Assembly: GCA_900544445.1 (NCBI GenBank)
Contig: UQVK01000009.1
Coordinates: 1-64,000 of the forward strand
Length of the DNA: 64,000 nucleotides
Source of the DNA: an uncultured Lachnospiraceae bacterium
GTDB taxonomy: Bacteria > Bacillota > Clostridia > Lachnospirales > Lachnospiraceae
Direction: 5' to 3'
Shown: in pieces, positions 1 through 8,401 of the stretch
How positions within the stretch are numbered: the first letter of the stretch is position 1
Layout: each line of letters begins with the position of its first letter
Made by a program: the position numbers and the translations under genes
The notes under the pieces: generated by a model
Databases searched by the model: none
Told to the model about the DNA's origin: nothing
Seen by the model: only the letters and a program-made list of their open reading frames with translations

Positions 1-1074
1 AAGGAGCACCAGAAAAGCGCTGATCAGAAGGCCGGTGAACAGGTCGTGCTCGATCTCGTTGAACAGACGGCTCTTGCTCATCAGCTTGATGAAAAAGCCA
101 TGGAGCAGATAGACCGGCATGGTATTGGCGCCGATATAGGACAGGAAGGGGATCTTCCTTGCGGGAATACTCACCAGGAAAAAGACCAGCCACAGCAGGG
201 CGGCACCGATGCTCAGCAGGCGGAAACGCCAGCTGTAATTTCCCGTCTCATAGGATACGGAGCCATACAGCCAGGCATATTTGATCTCATCCACATTCTC
301 CGTGATCACATAAATCAGGGCGCAGAGCAAAGCACCAAGGCAGAGCGCAAAGACTGGGCGCGCCGCCGCTTTTCGGATTCTCTGTTTCAGGAAAACTCCG
401 GCAGAGCTCCCTTCTCCTGCTGCTTCCGGCTGCCCGGTCCGCACGGGAGAGGCACCGTCCGGAAAACTCTGAAAACCGGCCAATGACCGCTTTTCCGGAG
501 CCTCTGTTTTCCTCCGGTCCGACCATTCCCGATAGTACGCTCCCATCAAAAAATAAGGGAAAAATTCCACAATTCTGGAAAAGGAAAGGTAATAGCCCGC
601 CTTATCATCAAAGCCGATCAGAATTCCCGCCAGGAATGCGGCCGCGAGAACCACAGCCTTTTTCCGCCAGGTAAAGCCGCTTCCCTGAACCAGCGGAAGC
701 AGCAGATTCCATGCGATGCTGGCGAACAGATACCACAGAAGCCAGTATGGAGTGGTAAACTGGACCTCCGTCTCCTTTTCCAGCACATTGTTTGCAAAAA
801 GCAGATAAAGGATCTGGAAAACCACATACGGATAGATCAGATGGTTTCTGATCTTTTCCGGGCTGTACCGGGCAAACACGCCCGAAACAAAAGCAAAAAG
901 CGGCATATGAAAGGAATAAATGACCAGATAAATCACCTTGAAGCCGTCGTTCTTTCCCATGAACAGCTCCAGCATATGCCCGAAAACCACTGCAAAGATC
1001 AGCAGGCACTTCAGGTTATCCATCCTGTAATTCCGTTCCGCCGCTTTTGTTACTGCGATTGATTTTTGTTTCAT
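1..1074 (-). CDS. Acyltransferase 3 family membrane protein (3' end missing)
   Basis: An open frame of 358 codons runs from the ATG at 1074 to the window edge, so the C-terminus is missing. The N-terminal motif RMDNLKCLLIFAVVFGHMLE (residues about 17-36), with a DxLK start and a GH in the first membrane helix, is typical of acyltransferase 3 proteins, multi-pass membrane enzymes that O-acetylate sugars of envelope polysaccharides or similar acceptors. Many hydrophobic segments follow (for example about residues 50-67, 101-122, 240-256, 283-301, 312-325), with a charged, low-complexity stretch at about 200-235 that is probably a cytoplasmic loop. The ribosome site AGAGGTG lies 9 bases before the ATG. 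A promoter is visible at 1136-1164. The acceptor substrate cannot be told from sequence. Confidence 0.8.
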   Translation of the reverse strand, partial: MKQKSIAVTKAAERNYRMDNLKCLLIFAVVFGHMLELFMGKNDGFKVIYLVIYSFHMPLFAFVSGVFARYSPEKIRNHLIYPYVVFQILYLLFANNVLEKETEVQFTTPYWLLWYLFASIAWNLLLPLVQGSGFTWRKKAVVLAAAFLAGILIGFDDKAGYYLSFSRIVEFFPYFLMGAYYREWSDRRKTEAPEKRSLAGFQSFPDGASPVRTGQPEAAGEGSSAGVFLKQRIRKAAARPVFALCLGALLCALIYVITENVDEIKYAWLYGSVSYETGNYSWRFRLLSIGAALLWLVFFLVSIPARKIPFLSYIGANTMPVYLLHGFFIKLMSKSRLFNEIEHDLFTGLLISAFLVLL

Positions 1075-1135
1075 TCTGCAAGGCACCTCTTTGGGGGACT
1101 GAATTTTCTGTCACGGCCCCTCTTAGACGAACCTC

Positions 1136-1164
1136 ACTATATTCCATTTTGAGAAAAAAGTCCA
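1136..1164 (-). promoter_or_regulatory. SigA-type promoter for the acyltransferase gene
   Basis: On the minus strand TGGACT (1159-1164), a 17-base spacer and TATAGT (1136-1141) make a plausible vegetative promoter about 60 bases before the ATG at 1074. The -10 is 5/6 and the -35 is 4/6 to consensus. Confidence 0.55.
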
Positions 1165-1241
1165 TCCTTTTTTTCTTTTTTTAAAAAAGAATTAAGAAGC
1201 GGGACACGCCGGTCTCCTTTTCTCCAGGTCTGTCGGGCCTT

Positions 1242-2318
1242 TCAGACCCGCTTTCCCGGAAGATTTCTAAACGCCTCTTCATAAGGCGCGCGCAGAACGC
1301 CGTATTCCGTCACGATGCCGGTAATCAGGCTGTGGTCGGTCACATCAAAGGCCGGATTGAAAATTTTCACGCCCTCCGGAGCCATCCGTTCCCTGTACCA
1401 CATCTCGCTCACCTCTTCCGCCTTCCTCTCCTCGATGCGGATATCCGCTCCCGTCGGCGTGGACAGATCGATGGTCGAGGTGGGCGCGCAGACGTAGAAC
1501 GGAATGCCATAATGAGCCGCCAGAATGGCTACGCCGGAGGTTCCGATCTTGTTGGCGGTATCCCCGTTTGCCGCCACCCGGTCACAGCCCACGAACACGG
1601 CGTTCACCCAGCCGTTTTTCATCACGGTGGATGCCATATTGTCGCAGATCAGGGTCACGTCCACGCCGGAGGAGAGCAGCTCATAGGCGGTCAGCCTGGC
1701 TCCCTGCAGAAGCGGGCGGGTCTCATCCGCATACACATGAAAGCCATATCCCTGCTCCTGTCCCAGATAGATGGGCGCGGTGGCTGTACCATAGCGGACG
1801 GTGGCGAGCTGGCCCGCATTGCAGTGAGTGAGAATGCCGTCTCCCTTTTTCACAAGCGTCAGGCCGTATTCCCCGATCTTTCTGCACACACGGATATCCT
1901 CATCCCGAATCTCCTCCGCCTCCTTTTTCAGGAGGGAAACGATCTGCGGCACCGGGCGGTCTGCGTTTTCTGTCACCACACGCTCCATCCGGTTCAGCGC
2001 CCAGGAAAGATTCACGGCCGTGGGACGGGAAGAGTCCAAATATTCCTTATTTTTTCTGAATTCTGCAAGAAATCTGTCATAATTTTCCTCCCTGCAGGCT
2101 TTTGCAAGAAGGTAGATGCCGAACGCCGCCGTCACGCCGATGGCCGGCGCGCCGCGCACCTTCAGCAGGTAAATGGCGTCCCAGATTTCCTCCGCCGTTT
2201 TTAAACGGATCAGTTCTGTCCTTCCGGGCAAAAGGGTCTGATCGATGATCACCACTGCGTTGCCCTCGTCGTCCAGACTGACCGTATCATAATCCATTAT
2301 CGTCTTATCTTTTTCCAA
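1242..2318 (-). CDS. mtnA: S-methyl-5-thioribose-1-phosphate isomerase (MtnA)
   Basis: MtnA isomerises 5-methylthioribose-1-phosphate to methylthioribulose-1-phosphate in methionine salvage. The family signatures are clear: [15 protein letters not shown] near the N-terminus, the catalytic Cys in [10 protein letters not shown], the catalytic Asp in [14 protein letters not shown], and [11 protein letters not shown] further on. Length is about 358 residues, normal for the family. Start choice is uncertain: an ATG at 2333 has no ribosome site, whereas a TTG at 2318 has GAGG 9 bases upstream, and an ATG at 2297 is also possible. Its 5' end overlaps a small membrane ORF (2305-2481). No other salvage gene (mtnK, aldolase) is adjacent, so the downstream fate of the product is not shown here. 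Related eIF2B-like sugar isomerases share the fold, but the motifs favour MtnA. Confidence 0.93.
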   Translation of the reverse strand: MEKDKTIMDYDTVSLDDEGNAVVIIDQTLLPGRTELIRLKTAEEIWDAIYLLKVRGAPAIGVTAAFGIYLLAKACREENYDRFLAEFRKNKEYLDSSRPTAVNLSWALNRMERVVTENADRPVPQIVSLLKKEAEEIRDEDIRVCRKIGEYGLTLVKKGDGILTHCNAGQLATVRYGTATAPIYLGQEQGYGFHVYADETRPLLQGARLTAYELLSSGVDVTLICDNMASTVMKNGWVNAVFVGCDRVAANGDTANKIGTSGVAILAAHYGIPFYVCAPTSTIDLSTPTGADIRIEERKAEEVSEMWYRERMAPEGVKIFNPAFDVTDHSLITGIVTEYGVLRAPYEEAFRNLPGKRV

Positions 2319-2481
2319 AGCTGTTTTCCTCATCTGTTTTTCTGCGGTCGCGAAGCTCCAGCGCCGCCGTAACTATAATGATCGCCACGGAAGCCACAAG
2401 GCACAGGGAATCCAGCTTCTTCGACATGTGCTTATCCCATCCCCTGGCGCTCCGTGCGCTTTTTTTCCCAACAGGTTTCAT
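2305..2481 (-). CDS. Small single-pass membrane protein (58 aa, hypothetical)
   Basis: A 58-codon frame from ATG 2481 to TAA 2305-2307 fills the gap between ybaK and mtnA. It has a purine-rich ribosome site (GAGGCGG) directly upstream, a basic N-terminus with several Lys/Arg, one hydrophobic segment at about residues 24-41 (core [16 protein letters not shown]), and a charged tail [12 protein letters not shown]. This basic-TM-charged layout is typical of small membrane proteins. The last codons overlap the mtnA start in another frame, so translation may be coupled. I do not recognise the family. It could be a chance frame; conservation in relatives would decide. Confidence 0.45.
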   Translation of the reverse strand: MKPVGKKSARSARGWDKHMSKKLDSLCLVASVAIIIVTAALELRDRRKTDEENSFGKR

Positions 2482-2571
2482 TCCGCCGCCTCTTTTATTC
2501 CTCTGTCTCTTTTTTCTCTATCCCTTTTTATTCCGCCGCTTTTTCCACGCCTTCCGGTTCCGGCATTTTCC

Positions 2572-3054
2572 TTACGCCAGGACATCCACGAACTGCGCCC
2601 TGCTGGCCTCTGCCAGATCCTGCGGTGCCAGCTCGATCTGCGAACCGATCCGGCCGCCGCTGACGATCATGGAAGAAAGCGATTCGGCGCTTTCGTCGAT
2701 CACGGTCCGGTACTGCTTTTTCATGCCCACTGCGGTGCATCCGCCGCGCACGTAGCCCGTCACGGAGTTGATCTCCTTCACATGAATCATGGAAACGGAC
2801 TTCTCCCCCACCGCCCGGGCGGCTTTTTTCAGATCCAGCTCTGCCTCGATGGGAATGACGAAAACAAAATATTCTCTGGAGGCTCCCTGTGCCACCAGCG
2901 TTTTGTAAACCTTCTCATGGGGCAGCCCCAGCATATCCGCCACCTGCACGCCGTCCGTGAACTCCTAGCATTCATAAGTATAATGCGAATAGGGAATTTT
3001 CATGCGGTCCAGAATGCGCATGGCGTTGGTCTTGATTTCCTTGTTTTTAGACAT
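2572..3054 (-). pseudogene. ybaK: YbaK/EbsC-type Cys-tRNA(Pro) deacylase, interrupted by in-frame TAG
   Basis: From the ATG at 3054 the frame encodes a typical YbaK/EbsC start (MSKNKEIKTNAMRILDRM...) of 29 residues, then a TAG at 2965-2967, then continues in the same frame as EFTDGVQVADMLGLPHEKVYKTLV to a stop at 2572, giving the family length of about 160 residues. YbaK hydrolyses Cys-tRNA(Pro) mischarged by prolyl-tRNA synthetase; the conserved Lys region (EKVYKTLVAQG) and a later Gly-rich segment (VTGYVRGGCTAVG) are intact. A single base change would turn the TAG into GAG. A shortened product could start at the GTG at 2949. It follows degV by 3 bases and is probably its operon partner. Sequencing error cannot be excluded. 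Confidence 0.8.
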
Positions 3055-3057
3055 GAC

Positions 3058-3945
3058 TTAAGCCTCTCTCTTTTTTCCCCAGAAGAACAGGGCGACCGTT
3101 CCGGGACCGGTATGGCTTCCAATGGTGGTACCCACATAGTTGATTTCCACCCTGCCGTTCAGCTTCGGGAAGCGCTCCTCCACCAGACGGGCGACCTCTC
3201 TGGCGTCTTCCATGCAGGCGGACTGGGAGATATAGCATTTGCCGGAATAGTTCAGGCCGTCGTCGGCATTTTCTTCCATTTTATCCACAATCGCCTGAAT
3301 TACCTTGCGTTTGCTGCGGATCTTTGCCCTGGGGATCAGCCTTCCCTGATCGTCCATGTTCAGAAGCGGACAGATTCCCAGCATGCCGCCCACAAAACCG
3401 GCCGTTTTGGAGATTCTTCCGCCCTTTATGTAGAATTTCAGGTCCGTGGAGAAAAACCAGTGGTGTACGTTCAGCCGGTGTGCCATCGCCCACTCGTAAA
3501 CCTGTTCGGCGCTCATTCCCTCATCTCGCAGATCGGCCAGCCGGTCCATCAGAAGTCCATAACCGGAGGAAGCTCCGAGAGAATCCACCACATAAATTTT
3601 CCGGTCAGGATATCTTTCTTCCAGCTCGGCTTTCGCCACGTTCGCCGAGTTGAACACACCGGAAATGCCGGAGGAGAGGCAGACGTGCACGATATCCTTT
3701 CCTTCCTTCAGGAAGGGTTCAAAATAGGCTTCAAATTCTTCCGTATTCACCTGGGATGTCTTGGTATCCGCTCCATTATCCATGGCCCGGTAAAAAGTTT
3801 CAAAATCCATGGATTTTCCACAGTCATCCAGATACTCCTTTCCGTCCAGCTCATAGTGGAAGCAGATATAGGAAATTCCCCTCTGCTGAAAATGCTCCGC
3901 CGTCAGATCTGCCGTAGAACAGCAGCTTAAACAAAAGTCGCTCAT
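3058..3945 (-). CDS. DegV family fatty-acid-binding protein
   Basis: This 295-residue protein has the DegV fold signatures: an N-terminal segment with SCCSTADLT, TSQVNTEEF at about 84-92 and LSSGISGVFNSA at about 110-121 that bind the carboxylate of a fatty acid, and VDSLGASSGYG. DegV proteins bind long-chain fatty acids; some (FakB) deliver them to the kinase FakA for phosphorylation and phospholipid synthesis. No fakA is adjacent, so the role here is inferred only. The ribosome site GAAAGGAGTGAACG precedes the ATG. The upstream 250 bases hold a complex palindromic element (3971-4153). Confidence 0.9.
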   Translation of the reverse strand: MSDFCLSCCSTADLTAEHFQQRGISYICFHYELDGKEYLDDCGKSMDFETFYRAMDNGADTKTSQVNTEEFEAYFEPFLKEGKDIVHVCLSSGISGVFNSANVAKAELEERYPDRKIYVVDSLGASSGYGLLMDRLADLRDEGMSAEQVYEWAMAHRLNVHHWFFSTDLKFYIKGGRISKTAGFVGGMLGICPLLNMDDQGRLIPRAKIRSKRKVIQAIVDKMEENADDGLNYSGKCYISQSACMEDAREVARLVEERFPKLNGRVEINYVGTTIGSHTGPGTVALFFWGKKREA

Positions 3946-3970
3946 CGTTCACTCCTTTCTCCTCTTTTCA

Positions 3971-4153
3971 GGTGTCAGACACTGTGTGCGCACACAGCGC
4001 CGCATGTGAAAGCCGATTGCTCCGCAATCGCCGGGGGAATTCGCAATCCGGGCTATCACCCTCCTTGCTTATTCTCCCTTGCCCGGCAAATGTCTGTGCA
4101 TCCTTGCGTACAAGTACGCAGTCTGCACAGCCGCTTGCCGGAGCTTTCACATG
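3971..4153. repeat. Nested palindromic intergenic element
   Basis: Between degV and etfA lies a compact set of inverted repeats: an outer perfect pair CATGTGAAAGC (4003-4013) and GCTTTCACATG (4143-4153); inside it hairpins CGATTGC/GCAATCG (4014-4030), CCGGCAA/TTGCCGG (4083-4089/4135-4141), CTGTGCA/TGCACAG (4094-4100/4124-4130) and TGCGTA/TACGCA (4105-4120). Just outside is a 16-base perfect palindrome CTGTGTGCGCACACAG (3982-3997) next to GGTGTCAGACAC (3971-3982). No coding frame is convincing. The layout resembles a REP/MITE-like element or a structured RNA; a genome-wide copy search is needed to tell which. Confidence 0.55.
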
Positions 4154-4206
4154 AAAAAAGAACGCCGCCCTGCGGCAGTTATCCGCTTTCCGGCAGCGTT
4201 CTTTTC
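4154..4206 (-). terminator. Rho-independent terminator after etfA
   Basis: On the minus strand AAGAACGC and GCGTTCTT form the base of a GC-rich hairpin followed by TTTTTT, starting 12 bases after the etfA stop. It ends the butyryl-CoA operon. Confidence 0.85.
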
Positions 4207-4217
4207 AGGAAACTGAT

Positions 4218-5270
4218 TTATTTATTCTGTGCCTTAACCGCTTTGATCTGCTGGGTCAGGAGAGGAACGATCTTGTTCAGGTCGCCCACGATTCCGTAGT
4301 CAGCAACATCGAAGATGGGTGCGGTCTCATCCTTGTTGATGGCAATGATCAGGTCGGACTCTTCCATTCCGGCAAGATGCTGGATGGCTCCGGAAATACC
4401 GATAGCGAAGTACACGTTCGGGCGAACGGTCTTACCGGTCTGTCCTACCTGCAGATCCTTCGGCTTCCAGCCTGCGTCAACAACGGCACGGGAGCAGCTC
4501 ACGGTTCCGCCGATGGCTTCTGCCAGATCGTCCAGAAGCTTGAAGTTCTCCGGGCTTCCAACGCCGCGGCCGCCGGATACCAGAATCTTTGCATCCATGA
4601 TATCAACGGTGTCCACAACGGACTTCACGATGTCAAGGATCTCCACATACTTGTTGTCAGGAGTGAATCCGGGATTGAACTCCTCCACAACCGCCTTGGC
4701 GCCTTCCACCTTAGGCAGTTTCTGCATAACGCCGGGACGAACCGTAGCCATCTGAGGGCGGAAGTTCGGGCAGGCGATGGTAGCGATGGTGTTTCCGCCG
4801 AATGCAGGACGGGTCATGAGCAGCTGATTGTGCTTCTGCTCCTGTCCAGGCACAGGATTCAGCGGGAAATCGCCGATCTCAAGCTGGGTACAGTCAGCGG
4901 TCAGACCGGTATGAACTCTCGCGGATACGCGGGGGCCAAGGTCACGGCCGATGGCGGTTGCGCCAACCAGCATGATTTCGGGTTTGTATTTCTCGATTAC
5001 GGAAGCCAGAGCATGTGCGTAAGGCTCCGTTCTGTACTCCTTCAGTTCGGGATCGTCAACCACGATCACCTTGTCTGCGCCGTAAGCGGCCAGATCATCA
5101 GCAAGACCTTTCACGTCGGAACCGATCAGAACAGCGGTCACTTCCGTTCCAAGATCCTTTGCCAGTTCTTTTCCTTTGCCGATCAGCTCGTATGCGATAC
5201 CGCTCACCACGTTATCTACCTGCTGCGCAAAGACGTATACTCCCTTATATTCTTCTAAATTCATCCTCAT
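4218..5270 (-). CDS. etfA: Electron transfer flavoprotein, alpha subunit
   Basis: EtfA pairs with EtfB to pass electrons to and from butyryl-CoA dehydrogenase; in clostridia the Bcd-EtfAB complex bifurcates NADH electrons to crotonyl-CoA and ferredoxin. The C-terminal FAD domain is clear: LVSGGRGVGSPENF, then SCSRAVVDAGW, GQTGKTVRPN and FAIGISGAIQHLAGM (about residues 231-305). The N-terminal region (YVFAQQVDNVVSGIAYELIGKG) is the usual alpha/beta domain. Length 350 is normal. It starts 21 bases after etfB and is last in the operon. A second in-frame ATG two codons later is an alternative start. No ferredoxin domain is fused to the N-terminus. Confidence 0.96.
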   Translation of the reverse strand: MRMNLEEYKGVYVFAQQVDNVVSGIAYELIGKGKELAKDLGTEVTAVLIGSDVKGLADDLAAYGADKVIVVDDPELKEYRTEPYAHALASVIEKYKPEIMLVGATAIGRDLGPRVSARVHTGLTADCTQLEIGDFPLNPVPGQEQKHNQLLMTRPAFGGNTIATIACPNFRPQMATVRPGVMQKLPKVEGAKAVVEEFNPGFTPDNKYVEILDIVKSVVDTVDIMDAKILVSGGRGVGSPENFKLLDDLAEAIGGTVSCSRAVVDAGWKPKDLQVGQTGKTVRPNVYFAIGISGAIQHLAGMEESDLIIAINKDETAPIFDVADYGIVGDLNKIVPLLTQQIKAVKAQNK

Positions 5271-5291
5271 TCACCACACTTTTCCTAAAAT

Positions 5292-6077
5292 TTAAATGAT
5301 GTGCTTTTCCTGTAACTTTCCGGTAATGAAAGAAGCAGCCTCATCCGGAGCATCGAAGGTAAACTTCTCGCCGGCACCCTTTCTTACCTTGTCAGATGCC
5401 TTTGCGATCTGGGTCGGGGATCCCTTCAACCCTAAGTTGGAATCATCCACATCCTTCAGGTCAGCTCTTCCCCAAACAGTGATCTCCTTCTTGAAAGCGT
5501 CGAAGATTCCGCCGGGAGTCATGTATCTGGGCTCGTTCAGTTCGCCCAGAGCAGTGATCAGGCAGGGCATTTTTGCCTTGAGCACGTGATATCTGTCGTC
5601 AAACTGACGCTCTACGATCACGCTGTCGCCGTCGATCTTGATGTCCTGTGCATAGGAAATCACCGGGATTCCAAGATGCTCGGAAATCTGAGGACCAACC
5701 TGAGCGGTATCGCCGTCGATTGCCTGACGTCCGGTGATGATCAGATCATAGTCCAGGTTGCGGATCGCGCCTGCGATGGTCTGGGAAGTAGCCCAGGTAT
5801 CTGCGCCGCCCAGCACTCTGTCGGTCACCAGGATGCCGTTGTCAGCGCCCATAGCCAGAGCCTCACGCAGAACCTCTTCTGCCTTGGGAAGTCCCATGGT
5901 GATAACGGTAACCTCTGCGCCGTACTGATCCTTCAGTCTCAGAGCCGCTTCCAGTCCTGCCTTGTCGTCCGGATTCATGATCGTCAGCATGGCAGCCCTG
6001 TCCAGCGTTCCGTCGGGTTTGAATTTCACGCCGCCCTTTGTATCAGGGACCTGCTTAATACAAACAACAATTTTCAT
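5292..6077 (-). CDS. etfB: Electron transfer flavoprotein, beta subunit
   Basis: The 261-residue protein begins MKIVVCIKQVPDT, the diagnostic EtfB start, and carries DRAAMLTIMNPDDKAGLEAALRLKD and the signature region LIITGRQAIDGDTAQVGPQ, which forms the nucleotide pocket (AMP in most ETFs, a bifurcating FAD in clostridial Bcd-ETF partners). I chose the ATG at 6077 over a longer frame because AAGGAGAG lies 9 bases upstream and homologues start here. It lies between bcd and etfA in the operon. Whether the pocket binds FAD rather than AMP is an inference from the clostridial context. Confidence 0.96.
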   Translation of the reverse strand: MKIVVCIKQVPDTKGGVKFKPDGTLDRAAMLTIMNPDDKAGLEAALRLKDQYGAEVTVITMGLPKAEEVLREALAMGADNGILVTDRVLGGADTWATSQTIAGAIRNLDYDLIITGRQAIDGDTAQVGPQISEHLGIPVISYAQDIKIDGDSVIVERQFDDRYHVLKAKMPCLITALGELNEPRYMTPGGIFDAFKKEITVWGRADLKDVDDSNLGLKGSPTQIAKASDKVRKGAGEKFTFDAPDEAASFITGKLQEKHII

Positions 6078-6135
6078 TGTATTTTCTCTCCTTGTTTCTT
6101 TGTCTATTCTCACACAAACAGCTAAACGAAATCAA

Positions 6136-7290
6136 TTATTTCAGCAGGGCGCCGGAGATAACCATTCTCTGAACCTCGCTGGTTCCTTCATAGATCTCGG
6201 TGATCTTCGCGTCACGCATCATGCGCTCCACATCGTACTCTCTCGTGTAGCCGTAGCCGCCGTGCAGCTGAACCGCCTTGGTGGTAACTTCCATGGCAAC
6301 TTCTGCAGCGTACAGCTTCGCCTTGGCAGCTTCCACGGAATATACCTTCTGGGTAGCCTTTGCCATGGCAGCCTTGTAAACCAGGAGCTGAGCAGCCTCA
6401 ACCTTGGTAGCCATGTCAGCGATCTGGAACTGGGTGTTCTGGAATGCACCGATTGCGCGGCCGAACTGCTTTCTCTCCTTCACGTAAGCGATGGTGTTCT
6501 CCAGAGCGCCTTCCGCAAGTCCGAGAGCCTGTGCAGCGATTCCGATACGTCCGCCATCCAGCGTATGCATTGCGATTCCAAAGCCCTTGCCTTCTGCACC
6601 AAGCAGGTTCTCCTTCGGAATTCTGCAGTCGGTGAAGATCAGCTCATAAGTAGAGGATCCGCGGATACCCATCTTCTTCTCCTTCGTTCCGAAGCTGAAG
6701 CCGGGAGTTCCCTTCTCCACGATGAAAGCGGAGATCATTTTTTTCTTTCTGCCCTTCTTATCCTCAGTCACGCCGGTAACTGCGAAAATCACATAAACGT
6801 CCGCTTCCTTACCGTTAGTGATGAAGATCTTGGAGCCGTTCAATACCCACTCGTCGCCGTCCAGAACAGCCTTGGTCTGCTGTCCCTGCGCGTCAGTTCC
6901 TGCACCGGGCTCGGTCAGACCGAAAGCGCCCAGCTTCTCGCCCTTTGCAAGGGGAACCAGGTATTTCTGCTTCTGCTCTTCCGTTCCGTAGGTCAGGATC
7001 GGATCGCAGCACAGAGAGGTGTGTGCGGATACGATAACGCCTGTGGTACCGCAGACCTTGGAAAGCTCTTCCACGCACATAGCGTAGGTCAGAGGATCGC
7101 AGCCCTGTCCGCCGTACTCCTTCGGGATCGGAATACCAAGGAAGCCCAGCTTCGCCATCTTCTCAACGGTTCCTCTGGGGAATTCTTCCGTCTCGTCAAC
7201 CTCCTGAGCAAGAGGCTTCACTTCCTTTTCGGCAAAATCTCTGAAAAGAGTCCTCGCCATTTCATGCTCTTTGCTTAACGTAAAATCCAT
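6136..7290 (-). CDS. bcd: Butyryl-CoA dehydrogenase (acyl-CoA dehydrogenase family)
   Basis: This flavoenzyme reduces crotonyl-CoA to butyryl-CoA. The three acyl-CoA dehydrogenase parts are visible in its 384 residues: helical N-terminal domain, the beta-domain FAD motif AFGLTEPGAGTDAQ (about 121-134) and WVLNGSKIFITNG, and the C-terminal helical domain with the catalytic Glu in ITEIYEGTSEVQ (Glu368). HGGYGYTREYDVER is the other usual signature. The ribosome site GGAGGAG is strong. It is followed 58 bases later by etfB, its electron partner, and preceded by a 228-base gap after hbd. The gene order and partners make butyrate formation more likely than beta-oxidation. Confidence 0.95.
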   Translation of the reverse strand: MDFTLSKEHEMARTLFRDFAEKEVKPLAQEVDETEEFPRGTVEKMAKLGFLGIPIPKEYGGQGCDPLTYAMCVEELSKVCGTTGVIVSAHTSLCCDPILTYGTEEQKQKYLVPLAKGEKLGAFGLTEPGAGTDAQGQQTKAVLDGDEWVLNGSKIFITNGKEADVYVIFAVTGVTEDKKGRKKKMISAFIVEKGTPGFSFGTKEKKMGIRGSSTYELIFTDCRIPKENLLGAEGKGFGIAMHTLDGGRIGIAAQALGLAEGALENTIAYVKERKQFGRAIGAFQNTQFQIADMATKVEAAQLLVYKAAMAKATQKVYSVEAAKAKLYAAEVAMEVTTKAVQLHGGYGYTREYDVERMMRDAKITEIYEGTSEVQRMVISGALLK

Positions 7291-7518
7291 GATTATTTAC
7301 TCCTCCGTTTTATCTATGTTCCCGCATCCGCCGCGCGCTTTCACGCACCGGCGCCTCTGCGGGGATCAGGACATCCTGAAAATCGTCCGCCTGATTTCAC
7401 ACGGCGGCAGGTCGCGGGAGGCGGAGCTTTCTTCGTTCCGTTTCCCGGCGGCCTGCCCGCGGGATATGCCGGCTGCTGTTTCAGACAGCTTCACAGTGCC
7501 GACACTGCCGTATTTGAC
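7291..7518. other. Gene-free gap between hbd and bcd
   Basis: These 228 bases are GC-rich and hold no convincing frame on either strand. I see no good promoter or terminator; several short GC-rich complementary stretches could fold in the transcript. It may be a processing or stability region inside the operon. Confidence 0.4.
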
Positions 7519-8358
7519 TTATTTGCTGTAATCGTAGAAGCCCTTTCCGGTCTTCTGGCCGAGCTTACCGCCGCGAACCATCTTACGAAGCAGCGGATGA
7601 GGACGGTACTTGGGATCTCCCGTCTCAGCCTGCAGAACCTCCATGATGGCAAGCACGATATCCAGGCCGATCAGATCGCCCAGAGCCAGCGGTCCCATGG
7701 GATGATTTGCGCCCAGCTTCATAGCGGTATCGATATCCTCTACGGTAGCAACGCCGTCTGCATAGATGCCGATTGCTTCGTTGATCATGGGAACAAGGAT
7801 TCTGTTTACAACGAATCCGGCGGCCTCGTTCACCTGAACAGGGGTCTTGCCGATGGCAACAGAGATCTCTTTGATCTTCTCAACCACTTCGTCAGGGGTG
7901 TTCAGTCCTGCGATTACTTCAACCAGCTTCATAACAGGAGCGGGATTGAAGAAATGCATTCCGATTACGGGTCTGTCCAGGCCTGCTCCGATTTCCGTGA
8001 TGGAAAGGGAAGAAGTGTTGGTTGCGAAGATGCAGTCCTTCTTGCAGATGTCCTGCAGCTCTTTGAAGGTCTGCTTCTTGATCTCCATGTTCTCCAGGGC
8101 AGCTTCCACAACCAGGTCGCAGTCCGTGCAGATCGTCTTCACGCCGGTGGTAATCTTTGCCAGGATAGCGTCAGCAGCAGCCTGCTCCATCTTTCCTCTG
8201 GCAACTCTCTTCTCCAGGCCCTTTGCGATTCTGTTCTTGCCGTTTGCGGCGAACTCTTCATTGATATCGCACAGGAACACTTCATAGCCTTCGGTCTGGG
8301 CAAAAGCCTGTGCAATACCGGAACCCATGGTTCCTGCACCAATAATACCAACTTTCAT
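7519..8358 (-). CDS. hbd: 3-hydroxybutyryl-CoA dehydrogenase
   Basis: Hbd reduces acetoacetyl-CoA to 3-hydroxybutyryl-CoA with NAD(P)H. The Rossmann motif [17 protein letters not shown] opens the protein; the [10 protein letters not shown] segment and the catalytic-His region [17 protein letters not shown] follow, and the C-terminal domain has [15 protein letters not shown] and [17 protein letters not shown]. Its 279 residues match the clostridial single-function enzyme rather than a fused FadB type. It lies between crt and bcd in the expected order. The dinucleotide preference cannot be set from sequence reading alone. Confidence 0.96.
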   Translation of the reverse strand: MKVGIIGAGTMGSGIAQAFAQTEGYEVFLCDINEEFAANGKNRIAKGLEKRVARGKMEQAAADAILAKITTGVKTICTDCDLVVEAALENMEIKKQTFKELQDICKKDCIFATNTSSLSITEIGAGLDRPVIGMHFFNPAPVMKLVEVIAGLNTPDEVVEKIKEISVAIGKTPVQVNEAAGFVVNRILVPMINEAIGIYADGVATVEDIDTAMKLGANHPMGPLALGDLIGLDIVLAIMEVLQAETGDPKYRPHPLLRKMVRGGKLGQKTGKGFYDYSK

Positions 8359-8401
8359 GAATGTATCCTCCTATATATGTAAAGTTATAATGATAGGAAA
8401 C

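Noticed and set aside
1190-1240. Terminator after mtnA
   Set aside because: GGTCTG/CAGACC can pair, but the hairpin has no U-run and partly overlaps the stop; not strong enough to call.
2428-3930. 500-codon plus-strand frame across ybaK and degV
   Set aside because: It spans three minus-strand genes in antisense and has no motif.
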